A DNA stretch of 64,000 nucleotides from an uncultured Selenomonadales bacterium (GTDB lineage Bacteria; Bacillota; Negativicutes; Selenomonadales; Selenomonadaceae): positions 1 to 64,000 of the forward strand of contig CALDHY010000018.1 of assembly GCA_937901445.1 (NCBI GenBank), written 5' to 3'. The position numbers and the translations under genes are program-made. Shown here one piece after another: positions 49,849 to 59,559 of the stretch. The notes beneath the pieces are model-generated. The model saw only the letters and a list, made by a program, of their open reading frames with translations. It was not told the DNA's origin and searched no databases. Each line of letters begins with the position of its first letter. The stretch's first letter is position 1.

Positions 49849-51078
49849 TTATTTCAATTCATTTACTGCGCCGGTAAATAAATCAATTTCAGATTGAACG
49901 TCACGAATTACAAACAAAAACGGTCTGTCAGCACGAAAATAAATCCTGCGCGACGGCGCGGCGGCAGTTGTCTTAGTCATAGTAATTTCAGTAACTGCGG
50001 CGGCTTCCGTGCCTTCTTCGTCAACTTTTATTTTTGCTTGATGAGTGGCGTTGCTGATTTTCAGTTGAGTTCTTTTGATAATATTGGAAAATTCGGCGTT
50101 GTCATTGAAGGCGCGGCGAATTCCCATTCTCTGTAAATCTTCATTGAGTTTATTTTTTATATCGAGTTCAAATTTCGGAATAAAAACTTCAATCGTACCG
50201 TTAAAAATTGGCGCGGCTTTTAAATTAGCCAAAAAGTTTTCTTTGTAAGAGTTTTTTTCGGCGTCCCAAAGTTCAGCAACGTTTAAAGCGTCTTCATTAC
50301 GCGGCAGAATTACATACATTGCGGCAAAATTTTTTTCGTACGGTATTTCAATCGCCATAAATTTTTCGTCCGCGTAATAGCGAATTTTATTTTTGAAACT
50401 TTGCGCCATCATTTGCACTTTACTTTTGGAGCCGTCATTATTGGTAAAGTTCGACTTCCAAGTTTTTTCGGCGTCAAATGGATTTACCCATTTGCCCTTA
50501 AAGTAAATGACGTTGAGTAAATCTAAAACCGTGTCAATTCCGGCGGCAGATTTATAATCCGAAATGAAATTGTCGGTATTTTCGGCGACCCAATTTTTGA
50601 TACGTTCCTTTTCGCCGTCAAGGTTGCCGCCAAAATCCGCCGTGTCAATTTGCGCGTTATAAAATTCTTCAACAGAATCTTGAAAATTTGAATTAATTCC
50701 ATTGCCGGTAAAATTTTTGTCGATAAGAATTAAATCAGCCTCTTTTAAAATTGTGCCGTCAGAATAATTTTCTTCCATAACGGCGCGGAAATTTTTAAAG
50801 CCGTAATTCAAAGTTTGAATATTTTTTGTTGAAAGGGCGTTAAGAATTTCTCTTTGAGTGCGCCCGGTTGCGCCGTTTGCCACTATTGAAAAAGCGGCAG
50901 CGATACTGTACGGCGAATAGAAAATATTTTTATCCTTGTCAAGTTTAGAAAAGTAATTCCAGTTAAAATTATTTACGGTTTCAGAAAGTTCCTCAAAATC
51001 TGCGCGAGTTTCGGCGGCAAAAACTTTTGAACTTGTCAATACAAAAATTATCAAAACTAAAACGCTAAAAATTTTCAA
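49849..51078 (-). CDS. Secreted serpin (serine protease inhibitor)
   Basis: A 409-residue serpin with a signal peptide (MKIFSVLVLIIFVLTSSKVFAA). The fold is recognisable from NIFYSPYSIAAAFSIV (about 50-65), LLNVIYFKGKW (about 187) and the C-terminal RPFLFVIRD. The reactive-centre hinge EEGTEAAAVT (about 352-361) is of the inhibitory type; counting on, the P1 residue is probably Thr in the MTKTTAAA segment, with elastase-like or unusual target specificity. Serpins are rare in bacteria. TTG at 51078 follows GGAGC. Target protease unknown. Confidence 0.93.
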   Translation of the reverse strand: MKIFSVLVLIIFVLTSSKVFAAETRADFEELSETVNNFNWNYFSKLDKDKNIFYSPYSIAAAFSIVANGATGRTQREILNALSTKNIQTLNYGFKNFRAVMEENYSDGTILKEADLILIDKNFTGNGINSNFQDSVEEFYNAQIDTADFGGNLDGEKERIKNWVAENTDNFISDYKSAAGIDTVLDLLNVIYFKGKWVNPFDAEKTWKSNFTNNDGSKSKVQMMAQSFKNKIRYYADEKFMAIEIPYEKNFAAMYVILPRNEDALNVAELWDAEKNSYKENFLANLKAAPIFNGTIEVFIPKFELDIKNKLNEDLQRMGIRRAFNDNAEFSNIIKRTQLKISNATHQAKIKVDEEGTEAAAVTEITMTKTTAAAPSRRIYFRADRPFLFVIRDVQSEIDLFTGAVNELK

Positions 51079-51094
51079 GATAAATCGCTCCTTC

Positions 51095-51123
51095 CTGCCG
51101 TAAAATCGCCTTTAAGACAGCTT
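51095..51123 (-). repeat. Partial copy of R1 upstream of the serpin gene
   Basis: On the minus strand GCTGTCTTAAAGGCGATTTTACGGCAG resembles the CCGCCTTAAAATCGATTTTACGGGC end of R1 copy B. The other end of the element is not seen. Confidence 0.35.
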
Positions 51124-51163
51124 ATTTTTATTTTAGATAATTGAACGTTAAACGCTTGTAAAA

Positions 51164-53446
51164 TTAATCCCTCCGGCGGTTGCGGTTGCCGTACCTGTCA
51201 TTTGAATTTCTTTCATAGGGTTTTCTGTCAGAAAATTTTCGTTCCGGCAGCTTTTTATCGGGCAGTTTTTTATCGGCGGGTTTTCTGTCTGCAAAATTTT
51301 TTTCCGGCGGTTTTCCGGCAAAAGTTTTGGGAGCGGCGGGGCGTCTTGAATCTGAAGAAGTCAAAGTTGCCTTATGACTTACATTAACTTTGCCGCGCTC
51401 GTCAATTTCAATAACTTTAACCGTCAAAGTATCGCCAATTTTTACAACGTCTTCAACTTTTTCAACGCGATTCATTGCAAGTTGCGAAATGTGGCAAAGT
51501 CCCTCACGTCCCGGCAACAATTCCACAAACGCGCCAAAAGTTTCAATCCTTGTAACGGGGCAATTTTCGTAAACTTCACCAATTTCAAAATCGTGAATAA
51601 CGTCTTCAATCATCTTGAGCGCGCGTTTAATCCCGTCAACATCTTGTGAAGTAACAAAAATATTTCCGTCGTCTTCAATGTCAATGGTAACGCCGGTTTC
51701 TTCGATAATTTTGTTAACCATTTTACCGCCGGTGCCGATAACTTCACGGATTTTATCAACGGGAATTTTCATAGTCATAACACGCGGAGCATACGGCGAA
51801 AGTTCAGCCGCAGGTTCGCTGATACATTCAAGCATTTTTTCAAGGATAAAAGCCCTGCCGCGTTTAGCCTGCGCGAGTGCATCAGATAAAATTTCACGGG
51901 TAATGCCCGCAATTTTAATATCCATTTGAATTGCAGTAACGCCTTCAGTTGTACCTGCAACTTTAAAATCCATATCGCCGAGCGCGTCTTCCATTCCTTG
52001 AATATCAGTCAAAATTGTATGTTTATCGCCGTCTTTAACAAGCCCCATTGCAACGCCGCTTACAGGGCGTTTAATTTTTACGCCGGCGTTCATCAAGCTT
52101 AAAGTACTGCCGCAAACACTGCCCATTGAGCTGGAGCCGTTACTTTCCAAAACTTCAGAAACAAGGCGGATTGTATAGGGAAATTCTTCAAGCGGCGGGA
52201 TCATAGGCTCAAGGGCGCGTTCGGCAAGTGCGCCGTGTCCAATTTCACGACGACCGGGACTGCGCGAGGGGCGCGCCTCTCCAACCGAAAAGCCGGGAAA
52301 ATTATAGTGGTGTAAATAGTGTTTAGTAAATTCAGGATCCAAGCCGTCAACAATTTGTTCATCGCCGATTGAGCCTAAAGTTGTAATTGTCAAAACTTGA
52401 GTTTGCCCGCGCGTAAAAAGCCCGCTGCCGTGCGTGCGTGCGAAAAGTCCAACTTCACAAGTGATAGGGCGTACTTCCTCAAGCTCGCGTCCGTCGGGGC
52501 GGATTTTTTCATGAGTTATCATGCGGCGTACAATGTCTTTTTTGACTTTGTAAAAGACTTCACCAATTTCTTTTTCGGCGTCGGGATATTCTTCAGCAGG
52601 GAATTTTTCCAGCAATTCGGCGGTAATTTCTTCCTGCACTGCGTCAACTGCGGCATCCCGTGCAAGCTTGTCAGGGTTTCTTACTGCCGCGTCAATTTTG
52701 GCGGGTGCAATTTCACGTACTGCCGCTTCAATTTCTTCATTGGGATGAAACAGCGGATAATCGGCTTTTTCCTTGCCAACGGCGGCGACAATTTCATTTT
52801 GAAAGGCGACAAGCTTTTTAATTTCTTCGTGCCCAAATAAAATCGCCTCAAGGATAATTTCTTCAGGTAATTCTTTTGCGCCCGCCTCAACCATCATAAC
52901 CGCATCGGCTGAACCGGCAACCATTAAATCAAGTTCGGATTTTTCGGCTTGTTCCTGCGTAGGATTAATAATAAAATCGCCGTTAACCCTGCCGACACGA
53001 ACACCGGCGATTGGACCGTTGAAAGGAATATCAGAAATACAAATTGCGCAGGACGCGCCGAGCATTGCGGGAATTTCAGGCGCGTTATCTGCGTCGTAAC
53101 AAATAACGGTTGCCGTAACTTGCACATCATTTCTAAAACCTTCAGGGAAAAGCGGGCGAATTGGTCTGTCAACTAATCTGCTGCGTAAAATTGCGCTTGT
53201 TTGCGGGCGACCTTCGCGCTTGTGGAAACTGCCGGGAATTTTGCCGCTTGAATACATTTTTTCTTCATAATCTACAGTCAACGGGAAAAAATCTGCGCCT
53301 TCACGCGGCTTTGCTGAAGAAGTTACTGCAACCAAAACTGCTGTATCGCCATAACGCACCAAAACTGCGCCGTTAGCCTGTTTTGCCATTTTTCCCTGTT
53401 CGACAATTAATTTTCTGCCGCCAAGTTCAGTTTCAAATAAATTCAT
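51164..53446 (-). CDS. pnp: Polynucleotide phosphorylase
   Basis: About 760 residues. Two RNase PH domains with [28 protein letters not shown] and the second-core [17 protein letters not shown] are followed by a KH domain ([17 protein letters not shown], about 570) and an S1 domain ([15 protein letters not shown], about 640). It degrades RNA phosphorolytically. ATG at 53446 follows GAGGAGGAATT; upstream in-frame codons to 53590 do not look coding. The C-terminal tail (about 705-760) is a basic, repetitive region rich in DKKLP and ERKFSDRKP units. Confidence 0.96.
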   Translation of the reverse strand: MNLFETELGGRKLIVEQGKMAKQANGAVLVRYGDTAVLVAVTSSAKPREGADFFPLTVDYEEKMYSSGKIPGSFHKREGRPQTSAILRSRLVDRPIRPLFPEGFRNDVQVTATVICYDADNAPEIPAMLGASCAICISDIPFNGPIAGVRVGRVNGDFIINPTQEQAEKSELDLMVAGSADAVMMVEAGAKELPEEIILEAILFGHEEIKKLVAFQNEIVAAVGKEKADYPLFHPNEEIEAAVREIAPAKIDAAVRNPDKLARDAAVDAVQEEITAELLEKFPAEEYPDAEKEIGEVFYKVKKDIVRRMITHEKIRPDGRELEEVRPITCEVGLFARTHGSGLFTRGQTQVLTITTLGSIGDEQIVDGLDPEFTKHYLHHYNFPGFSVGEARPSRSPGRREIGHGALAERALEPMIPPLEEFPYTIRLVSEVLESNGSSSMGSVCGSTLSLMNAGVKIKRPVSGVAMGLVKDGDKHTILTDIQGMEDALGDMDFKVAGTTEGVTAIQMDIKIAGITREILSDALAQAKRGRAFILEKMLECISEPAAELSPYAPRVMTMKIPVDKIREVIGTGGKMVNKIIEETGVTIDIEDDGNIFVTSQDVDGIKRALKMIEDVIHDFEIGEVYENCPVTRIETFGAFVELLPGREGLCHISQLAMNRVEKVEDVVKIGDTLTVKVIEIDERGKVNVSHKATLTSSDSRRPAAPKTFAGKPPEKNFADRKPADKKLPDKKLPERKFSDRKPYERNSNDRYGNRNRRRD

Positions 53447-53541
53447 TAAAATAAATTCCTCCTCAATATTAATCAAATTAATTTTCGACACTAAAAAAAA
53501 TCTTCCTTTAATTTCAATTTGACAACTTCGCGCAGGTGTTG

Positions 53542-53581
53542 TAGTGTGATAGTGGAATAGTTTGATAGTGGGATAGTAAGA
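53542..53581 (+). repeat. Octanucleotide tandem repeat (5 units)
   Basis: Five consecutive 8-base units of the form TAGTNNNA lie between pnp and the thioesterase gene, just after a TCGCGCAGG word. It resembles the heptad tracts but with one extra base per unit. Confidence 0.7.
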
Positions 53582-53609
53582 AATATTCAACTAAAAAGGA
53601 GCATTTTAC

Positions 53610-54011
53610 TTGAAACAATCTGAAGTTATAAGATTTTGCCACGACAATACAATTTGCGATTTTCTGAACGCGGATATTGTACCGACGGCTGAAGGCGGCG
53701 TGCGGCTTGAATTGGAAGTGAAAAGCCAACATTCAAACTGCTACAACATTTTACATGGCGGCGTAATGACAACTATGGCTGATACGGCAATGGGCGCGGC
53801 GTGTTTTGTGCGAAATAAAAAAGTCGTCACGGTTTCCATGACGATTGAATTTATGCACGCCGTTAAAATTGGAACGAAAATTTTTACTGACGCCAAAATT
53901 TTACACGACGGCAACAATATTATGATTTGCGAATGTGGAATTATGGACGCGGCGGGAACTTTATTTGCAAAGGCGCACGCAACTTTTTTTGTTATCGAGA
54001 AAGTTGCTTAA
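53610..54011 (+). CDS. PaaI/YigI-type hotdog thioesterase
   Basis: A 133-residue hotdog-fold acyl-CoA thioesterase with NILHGGVMTTMADTAMGAA (about 46-64), the usual HGG motif followed by an acidic residue, and SMTIEFMHAVKIG (about 75). Such enzymes hydrolyse aryl- or acyl-CoA. TTG at 53610 follows AAAAGGAGC. It overlaps the converging ATP-grasp gene by 20 bases. Confidence 0.85.
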   Translation: MKQSEVIRFCHDNTICDFLNADIVPTAEGGVRLELEVKSQHSNCYNILHGGVMTTMADTAMGAACFVRNKKVVTVSMTIEFMHAVKIGTKIFTDAKILHDGNNIMICECGIMDAAGTLFAKAHATFFVIEKVA

Positions 54012-55293
54012 ATTCTGTTGGCGCGGGCAAAGTTAATAAACTGCCCAAATATTCATTTGTACCGGCGGGTTTAAAAGTTACCAATCCTGCCGCCGGCGTA
54101 AATGTCATTTCGCCAAAATAAACTTTCCCTTCAACTTCATAAAAATCTACTCGCACATGTGCAAAATCTTTGCATAATTCGGCGGCAAGTTTTTTCATAA
54201 GTTCAAAATTTTCCGGCTGCAAAATTTTTTCAGGGTGGTCGCTGTTACGATGTTCACTGGACTCAAAATTTGTAAGTTTCCAATCCATATCAAAATAATC
54301 TAATCGACAATCCGTTGAACGGTCTGAATAAAACAAACAGTATTCCGGTTTTCCGTTGAAACACATAAATTTATAATCTGTTAAATCTAAATTTTTTCCA
54401 TCGGTCAAAAATTTTTCAGCGATAATTTTTTTCTTAATATTGTTGTAATGAAGTTCACAAAGGAACGCGCCAAAATCTATGGCAAGCCACGCATTAATTT
54501 TTTCGCGAGCATTTTCAATATTGAAAGTTTTTTTATCACGAACAATGATATTCATAGCCGAGCCGTGATTGCACTTTAAAACAAATTGTTCCGGCAATAA
54601 ATCAAAATCTATATCGTCAAAATTATCCCAAACGCCCAAAAGCGGTATTAAATATTCTGCGCCAATTTTTTCGGCTACCCATTGCCGCACTAAATATTTA
54701 TCAGCAAGGCGCGTTTTTATTGGCGTTGAATCGTACAATTTCATCCATTGAATTTTTTCGGTAAAAGTTTTGGGATTTTCCCAGTTAATTGGGCGTCTGT
54801 ACTGCCTTTCAATCAGCGTTTTGTACTGCGAAGGAGGTATTGCGTAAAATTGTTTTTGGCTGAAAAGATAACCGCGAATTCTATTCAAAAAATCTGAATC
54901 TTCCTGCGACCGAATGTGAAATTGCAACCCTTCCATAAAAACAATTTCTGTACCGTCTTTTTGTCTTGCGTTGAAAAATTCCGGCACGCCTTGATTATTC
55001 CAGAGAATAATTTTGCGCGGCTCGACGCCGTCATTAATGAAATAATTCAGTGCAGTGTAGCGGTTTTGTTCATCAGTCAAAACTATACCGTCAATCAATT
55101 CATAAGCAAATTTATTAAGTTTTGAAGGTGTGAGAAATTCCCACTGCCCCCCCCCATTTTGAGAATCAATGTCAATTCCCTCAAAATCTTCAGAAACGAG
55201 TGCAAGAGCGTAATATTCGGCATTGAAAGGACTTTGCAAAAATTCTTTCAAACTTTCAATCGAGCCGTGAACCAAAACTTTTTTCTGTTTCAA
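53992..55293 (-). CDS. TupA-like ATP-grasp polysaccharide protein with a G9 tract
   Basis: A 433-residue protein. The N-terminal part (1-130) looks like a nucleotide- or sugar-binding Rossmann-type region; the rest matches TupA-like ATP-grasp proteins of polysaccharide loci: RRPINWENPKTFTEKIQWMKLY (about 168-189), ADKYLVRQWVAEKIG, FVLKCNHGSAMN and FAHVRVDFYEVEGKVYFGEMTF (about 382-403). It probably modifies surface polysaccharide. TTG at 55293 follows GGAGG. A run of nine G in codons 47-49 makes its expression a candidate for on/off frameshifting. The heptosyltransferase gene is adjacent. Confidence 0.8.
   Translation of the reverse strand: MKQKKVLVHGSIESLKEFLQSPFNAEYYALALVSEDFEGIDIDSQNGGGQWEFLTPSKLNKFAYELIDGIVLTDEQNRYTALNYFINDGVEPRKIILWNNQGVPEFFNARQKDGTEIVFMEGLQFHIRSQEDSDFLNRIRGYLFSQKQFYAIPPSQYKTLIERQYRRPINWENPKTFTEKIQWMKLYDSTPIKTRLADKYLVRQWVAEKIGAEYLIPLLGVWDNFDDIDFDLLPEQFVLKCNHGSAMNIIVRDKKTFNIENAREKINAWLAIDFGAFLCELHYNNIKKKIIAEKFLTDGKNLDLTDYKFMCFNGKPEYCLFYSDRSTDCRLDYFDMDWKLTNFESSEHRNSDHPEKILQPENFELMKKLAAELCKDFAHVRVDFYEVEGKVYFGEMTFTPAAGLVTFKPAGTNEYLGSLLTLPAPTEFKQLSR
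55147..55155 (-). repeat. Nine-base G tract in the TupA-like gene
   Basis: On the minus strand nine consecutive G encode Gly47-Gly49 of the TupA-like protein. A gain or loss of one base would shift the frame and stop translation early. Confidence 0.85.
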
Positions 55294-55305
55294 AATAAAT
55301 CCTCC

Positions 55306-56334
55306 TTATTTTATAGACAAAATTTTTTCCCGTACCTGTTGCACGGAGATATTTTCAAGGCAATCTTCATTTTTTGGACAGGCGCGCTTCCAACAACCTT
55401 TACAGTCTCTGTCAACTTCAATGGCGTTTTCAATTTGCCCGTAAGGACCGTTTCTGTTGGCGTCAGTCGGTCCCATTAACATTACAGTTCGCACGCCCAA
55501 TCCCGCCGCCAAATGTACAGGTCCGGTATCGCCGCCAAGTACAAGGCGCGCTTTTTTTATGACGTAAGCAAGCTGCATTAAATTTGTTTTGTTGACAAGA
55601 TTGACGGGCGATTTTTCCATTGCCGAATAAATATCAGCTGCGCGACTGAAGTCAACCTGCCCGCCGCCGATTATTACGGGCGTAACTTTTACACTGTAAA
55701 GCCAATTTCCGAATTCAGCAAAAAAATCTGTACGCCAACGCTTATTATTCCAATTCGCCCCAATGGCAAATACAAAGTAAGGTTTATTTTCGTCAAGCCC
55801 GGCTTGTTTCATAATTTCACGGGCGTTATAAATTTCTTCACGCGGAATTTCTATTGGAAAAACAACTTTATCGACGCGGCAACCAATAGCCCGCGCCGTA
55901 TCCAAATATCTTTCAACAATGTGCCCTTGCGCGTGTTCACCAATTACCGGCGTTGAAACGGTATTGCTCATTTCGCGCATATTGCAAATTCCGAGCTTGA
56001 TATTTGACTTGGCGAAAAAAGCTATTGCCGCAGATTTAAAAAGCCCCTGCAAGTCTAAAACGGCGTCGTAACTTTCAGATTGAATAATTTTTTTGAACGG
56101 GAAAAATCTTTTGACGAAGCCGCTAAAAGTTTTAAATTCTTTTTTCTCAAACAAAATAATTTTGTCAACGCAGGGATTCATTTTAAGTAAATCATAGGCG
56201 GGCGGCTCGACAACCCACGTTAATTTTGCGTCAGGGAAAGTTTCTTTTATTGCGTAACTTACCGGCAGCGCGTGAATTACGTCACCAATGGCTGAAAGTT
56301 TTACTATCAAAATATTTTTCAGATTTTCGCTCAT
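55306..56334 (-). CDS. Glycosyltransferase family 9 (heptosyltransferase type)
   Basis: About 342 residues: ILIVKLSAIGDVIHALPV (about 7-24), DLQGLFKSA and LVLGGDTGPVHLAAGLG (about 255-271), the signature of GT9 ADP-heptose transferases that build the LPS inner core. Cysteine-rich C terminus (CKGCWKRACPKNEDC) is common in this family. ATG at 56334 follows GAGGTT. It implies an outer membrane with LPS. Confidence 0.92.
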   Translation of the reverse strand: MSENLKNILIVKLSAIGDVIHALPVSYAIKETFPDAKLTWVVEPPAYDLLKMNPCVDKIILFEKKEFKTFSGFVKRFFPFKKIIQSESYDAVLDLQGLFKSAAIAFFAKSNIKLGICNMREMSNTVSTPVIGEHAQGHIVERYLDTARAIGCRVDKVVFPIEIPREEIYNAREIMKQAGLDENKPYFVFAIGANWNNKRWRTDFFAEFGNWLYSVKVTPVIIGGGQVDFSRAADIYSAMEKSPVNLVNKTNLMQLAYVIKKARLVLGGDTGPVHLAAGLGVRTVMLMGPTDANRNGPYGQIENAIEVDRDCKGCWKRACPKNEDCLENISVQQVREKILSIK

Positions 56335-56387
56335 TTTAAATAACCTCAAAAGTTTTTAAAAATTTTTAAACCAAAATTCACAGTCTG

Positions 56388-56545
56388 TAAAGAGACGCCC
56401 GCGCTTTGCACGGGTCAGGGGAATGTTAGAGCGTACGAGGTGGCGGAAGCCCTACTTCGAGCGTACATGAACGCAGGTGCCCTGCGCGGGCAAGATTCTT
56501 TCTTTGGTACTTTATTTCTTTTAAAGAAAGAAAGTACATTTAAAT
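56388..56545 (-). repeat. Intergenic element R2, copy c (longest)
   Basis: On the minus strand it starts ATTTAAATGTACTTTCTTTC, has an inverted repeat around AAAGAAA, and ends CCGTGCAAAGCGCGGGCG then TCTCTTT. It takes up much of the 378-base gap between the heptosyltransferase and the next gene; I see no gene in the remainder. Confidence 0.6.
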
Positions 56546-56712
56546 AGAAAAAATTTAAATTTATAACCAAGTTCTGAAGAAAGAAAAACCGATGTCTAAT
56601 CACTATCCCCTAAATTTCCTTTACAATTTCAAATTAAAACGCTAAAATAATAAACCGTATTTTAAACTACCTTTGCAAGTTAGGCAAGTTTTTTGGGAGG
56701 GAATTTTTATCA

Positions 56713-57252
56713 ATGGTAATTCTTGAAGGGATTTTAGGCGCGGCGGTTATTTTTTGTCTTGGGATTTTTATTTTTTTAAAAAATCGCGGGCAAGAAAAGC
56801 TTGTACCGAAATTGCAAACTCGGACGCCTTTTAAAATTTTATCACGCGACGAAAAATCCGTTACACTTTCAACAACGATAGAATTTCGCAACGAGGGCAA
56901 ACAATCTGTAATGATTGTCGATGCAATTTGCCACCCGCTGTTGCCGTTTGAACAATACGACGGAATTTCCGTGCGCGGCAAAGTTGAACGCGAAGGCAAG
57001 CCCCGTGAAGATGATTATTTTGAAGCATTGGTAATTGAACACCAACAAAGCGTCAATTTGGTTGAAACAATTACATTGACTGCGCGAAAAGGTATGACGC
57101 TTGAAGAGGCTTTAAGTCATATGGTAGATTTTCCGATTGAAATTGTTTACCGTGAAGTTGGACGCACGCCCATGCATTGGTCAATAGCCCGCGTTGTTTT
57201 GACGGCTGAAGAATTGGCTAAATTAACCGGCGTAAATCTGATTGAGGAGTGA
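56713..57252 (+). CDS. Membrane-anchored protein of unknown function
   Basis: A 179-residue protein: one N-terminal transmembrane helix (about 5-22), then a beta-rich domain with no known motif. ATG at 56713 follows GGGAGGGAA. It overlaps nothing but is in an operon with the F420-ligase-like gene, five bases downstream (start 57257). Confidence 0.6.
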   Translation: MVILEGILGAAVIFCLGIFIFLKNRGQEKLVPKLQTRTPFKILSRDEKSVTLSTTIEFRNEGKQSVMIVDAICHPLLPFEQYDGISVRGKVEREGKPREDDYFEALVIEHQQSVNLVETITLTARKGMTLEEALSHMVDFPIEIVYREVGRTPMHWSIARVVLTAEELAKLTGVNLIEE

Positions 57253-57256
57253 AAAA

Positions 57257-57913
57257 ATGGCAGTAGAAATTATTCCAATTACGACAAGAATTTTGACGCC
57301 GAAAGATGATATTGTTGACGCAATAGAAAGGTACACGAAAGATATAATTACCGAAAATGACGTTTTGACGGTTGCCGAAAGTGTCGTGGCGATAACGCAG
57401 GGAAATATTGTGCGCCCCGACGAAATGAAAATTACCTGCCTTGCGCGTTTTTGTTGCAGATTTATTCCGGATTACGGCAGTTTGGCAACGCCGCACGGTA
57501 TGCAAGCTTTAATGAGGAAAGAGGGCGATTGGCGCGTAGCATTTGCGCTTTTTGCGGGATTTTTGGGTAAAGTTATTGGAATGCCGGGACTTTTTTATAA
57601 ATGGGGCGGGCGTCAAGCCGCGTTAATCGACGACGTAACAGGCGATATGCCGCCTTTCGATAAAACCGTTGTATACGGTCCGGAAGAACCTGATAAAGTT
57701 GTTGCCGCAATTAAGGCGCGGCTCGGTTGTTTCGGCGCAATGATCGCTGACGTAAACGATTTAAAACGTTCCAGAATTGTCGGCGCGACGCCCGGTATGA
57801 ACGCGCAACTTGCAAGTAACTTGTTGATTGACAATCCTTTTGGCAACGCTTCAGAAAAACGCCCAATTTGTATTTTAAAAAATTTCCGCCAATATCAGGA
57901 GGCTCAAAAATGA
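57257..57913 (+). CDS. Coenzyme F420-0 L-glutamate ligase-like protein
   Basis: About 218 residues similar to the CofE/FbiB gamma-glutamyl ligase fold: [30 protein letters not shown] (about 38) and [13 protein letters not shown] at the end. In Firmicutes such proteins are often not linked to F420 synthesis, so the reaction is uncertain. ATG at 57257 follows GAGGAG. It overlaps the GH84 start by four bases. Confidence 0.65.
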   Translation: MAVEIIPITTRILTPKDDIVDAIERYTKDIITENDVLTVAESVVAITQGNIVRPDEMKITCLARFCCRFIPDYGSLATPHGMQALMRKEGDWRVAFALFAGFLGKVIGMPGLFYKWGGRQAALIDDVTGDMPPFDKTVVYGPEEPDKVVAAIKARLGCFGAMIADVNDLKRSRIVGATPGMNAQLASNLLIDNPFGNASEKRPICILKNFRQYQEAQK

Positions 57914-59325
57914 AAAAATTTGTACCGCTTATATTTTCACTGATTTTATTTTCAAGTACAAGTTTTGCCGCGCCTATACCCTTACGCGGCGTTGTCGAAG
58001 GTTTTTATGGCGAAACGTGGACTTTTGAAAATCGCGCAGATTTAATGAATTTTTGCCGCCAACATAATTTGAACGCTTACATTTACGCACCGAAAGATGA
58101 TCCTTATCACAGGGAAAAATGGCGCACGCCCTATCCAGAAGAAAAAATTTTAGAGTTGCAAGATTTGGTTGACGCGGCTAAGGAAAACGGCGTAAGGTTT
58201 ATTTTCGCAATTTCGCCTGGTCTGGATTTAAATTACAGCGGTAAAAAGGGCGACGAAGATTTTAAACTTTTGCTTAGAAAAATTGATTCAATGTACAATA
58301 TTGGCGTTCGTAACTTTGCAATTTTCTTTGACGATTTAAAAGACAGCAAAGGCAAACACCACGAGGACGGCAAGCAACAAGCCAATTTTTTAAATAAACT
58401 TCAAAGTACACTTCGTGAACGTTACAGAGACGTTGAAACTTTAATAACCGTACCGACTGAATATTATAGACTTGATATGGTGAACGGGCGCGGCAAAGTC
58501 AATTCTTACACTGAAGATTTTGCCGCCAATCTGGATAAAAAAATCATTGTGCTGTACACGGGCGAAGGCGTTGTTTGCGCCGGAATTTCTGAAGAAGATT
58601 TTCAAGCCGCCAATAAAATTTACGGGCGTGATTTAGGTATTTGGTGGAATTACCCTGTAAACGATTATTCTTTGACGGCGGGCGGCAAACGCAATGCTAA
58701 ACTTGCACTCGGAGCGATTGAAAAACTTCCCGCGCAAAATGTACAGGCGATTTTCTTTAATCCAATGTCACAGTATCAACTTTCAAAAATCGCCCTTGCA
58801 ACAGGCGCGGAATACGCCAACGCTCCCGCTGTTTATGACGCCGAAATTTCGTGGAATAAAAATATTGAATTGCAATTCGGCAAAGTTGCTGACGCCATGA
58901 AAATTTTTGCAATTCATTCACGCCATATGGAAAATAATTGGGCGAAATGCGGCGCGGACGATGCTCCCGAATTTGCGTTAGAGGCGCAATATATAATTTC
59001 TTCAGCTCGCGCAGGACGCAGTTTTAATTCTACTGAAATTTCAGCAATGATTGATAATATGGAAATTGCCGCCGATATTTTGTTGGAAAATTTGACGCCG
59101 GAAATTTTGGCAGAATGTAAGCCGCAACTCGAACAATTTAAAAGAATCGCGCAGGCTGACAGATTGGCGTTAAAATCTTTGCAAAATAAAAAGTTAGACC
59201 CGCAATTAAAAAATCTGCGCGAGGAAATTTCAAAGTACGAATCAACGGCGATACTTTCAGAAAAAGCCGCGCTGAAATTTATTGACGATACAATTAATTT
59301 GCTTGACGCCAAAAATAAACGCTGA
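57910..59325 (+). CDS. GH84 beta-N-acetylhexosaminidase (secreted)
   Basis: A 471-residue secreted enzyme (signal peptide [20 protein letters not shown]). The catalytic domain has [16 protein letters not shown] (about 25-40) and the catalytic Asp-Asp pair in [10 protein letters not shown] (about 136-145). A C-terminal helical region (about 320-470) follows. GH84 removes N-acetylglucosamine or related sugars from glycoconjugates. ATG overlaps the previous stop (ATGA). A strong terminator follows. Confidence 0.9.
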   Translation: MKKFVPLIFSLILFSSTSFAAPIPLRGVVEGFYGETWTFENRADLMNFCRQHNLNAYIYAPKDDPYHREKWRTPYPEEKILELQDLVDAAKENGVRFIFAISPGLDLNYSGKKGDEDFKLLLRKIDSMYNIGVRNFAIFFDDLKDSKGKHHEDGKQQANFLNKLQSTLRERYRDVETLITVPTEYYRLDMVNGRGKVNSYTEDFAANLDKKIIVLYTGEGVVCAGISEEDFQAANKIYGRDLGIWWNYPVNDYSLTAGGKRNAKLALGAIEKLPAQNVQAIFFNPMSQYQLSKIALATGAEYANAPAVYDAEISWNKNIELQFGKVADAMKIFAIHSRHMENNWAKCGADDAPEFALEAQYIISSARAGRSFNSTEISAMIDNMEIAADILLENLTPEILAECKPQLEQFKRIAQADRLALKSLQNKKLDPQLKNLREEISKYESTAILSEKAALKFIDDTINLLDAKNKR

Positions 59326-59356
59326 ATCTTGACAAAGAGAATATTTCTTGTAAAAA

Positions 59357-59386
59357 TATCGTTACAGAATTGTAACGGTATTTTTT
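59357..59386 (+). terminator. Terminator after the GH84 gene
   Basis: A 9-bp stem (TATCGTTAC with GTAACGGTA, one wobble) with a six-base loop is followed by six T residues. Confidence 0.85.
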
Positions 59387-59396
59387 AATTTCAATA

Positions 59397-59555
59397 AAAA
59401 ATCTGCGCGAGGAAATTTTAAAGTATGAAAAAGCCGCGCTAAAGTTTATCGACGATACAATTAATTTGCTTGACACCAAAAATTATGAAGGGCAAAAATC
59501 AACGCCGGCACAAATTGAAAGAATCCCAAATGCAAGGCGGCTGATTAGGGGGTAG
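59397..59555 (+). pseudogene. Fragment of a second GH84 3' end
   Basis: Bases 59397-59487 repeat the end of the GH84 gene ([18 protein letters not shown]), with a 20-base gap, then continue open with new sequence to a TAG at 59553. It looks like the remnant of a tandem paralogue. No start codon or ribosome-binding site is apparent. Confidence 0.65.
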
Positions 59556-59559
59556 GGAA
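59546..59559 (+). repeat. Heptad units forming the pyrK ribosome-binding site
   Basis: Two 7-base units TAGGGGG and TAGGGAA lie directly before the TTG start of pyrK, providing its GGG-rich ribosome-binding site. Confidence 0.6.

Noticed and set aside
53447..53590. N-terminal extension of pnp by 48 codons
   Set aside because: The extension overlaps the octad repeat and lacks similarity to PNPase; the ATG at 53446 has GGAGG upstream and gives the normal start.
56415..56603. 62-residue frame in the gap before 56713
   Set aside because: It lies in the R2 element and flanking sequence, lacks a ribosome-binding site and has no conserved features.
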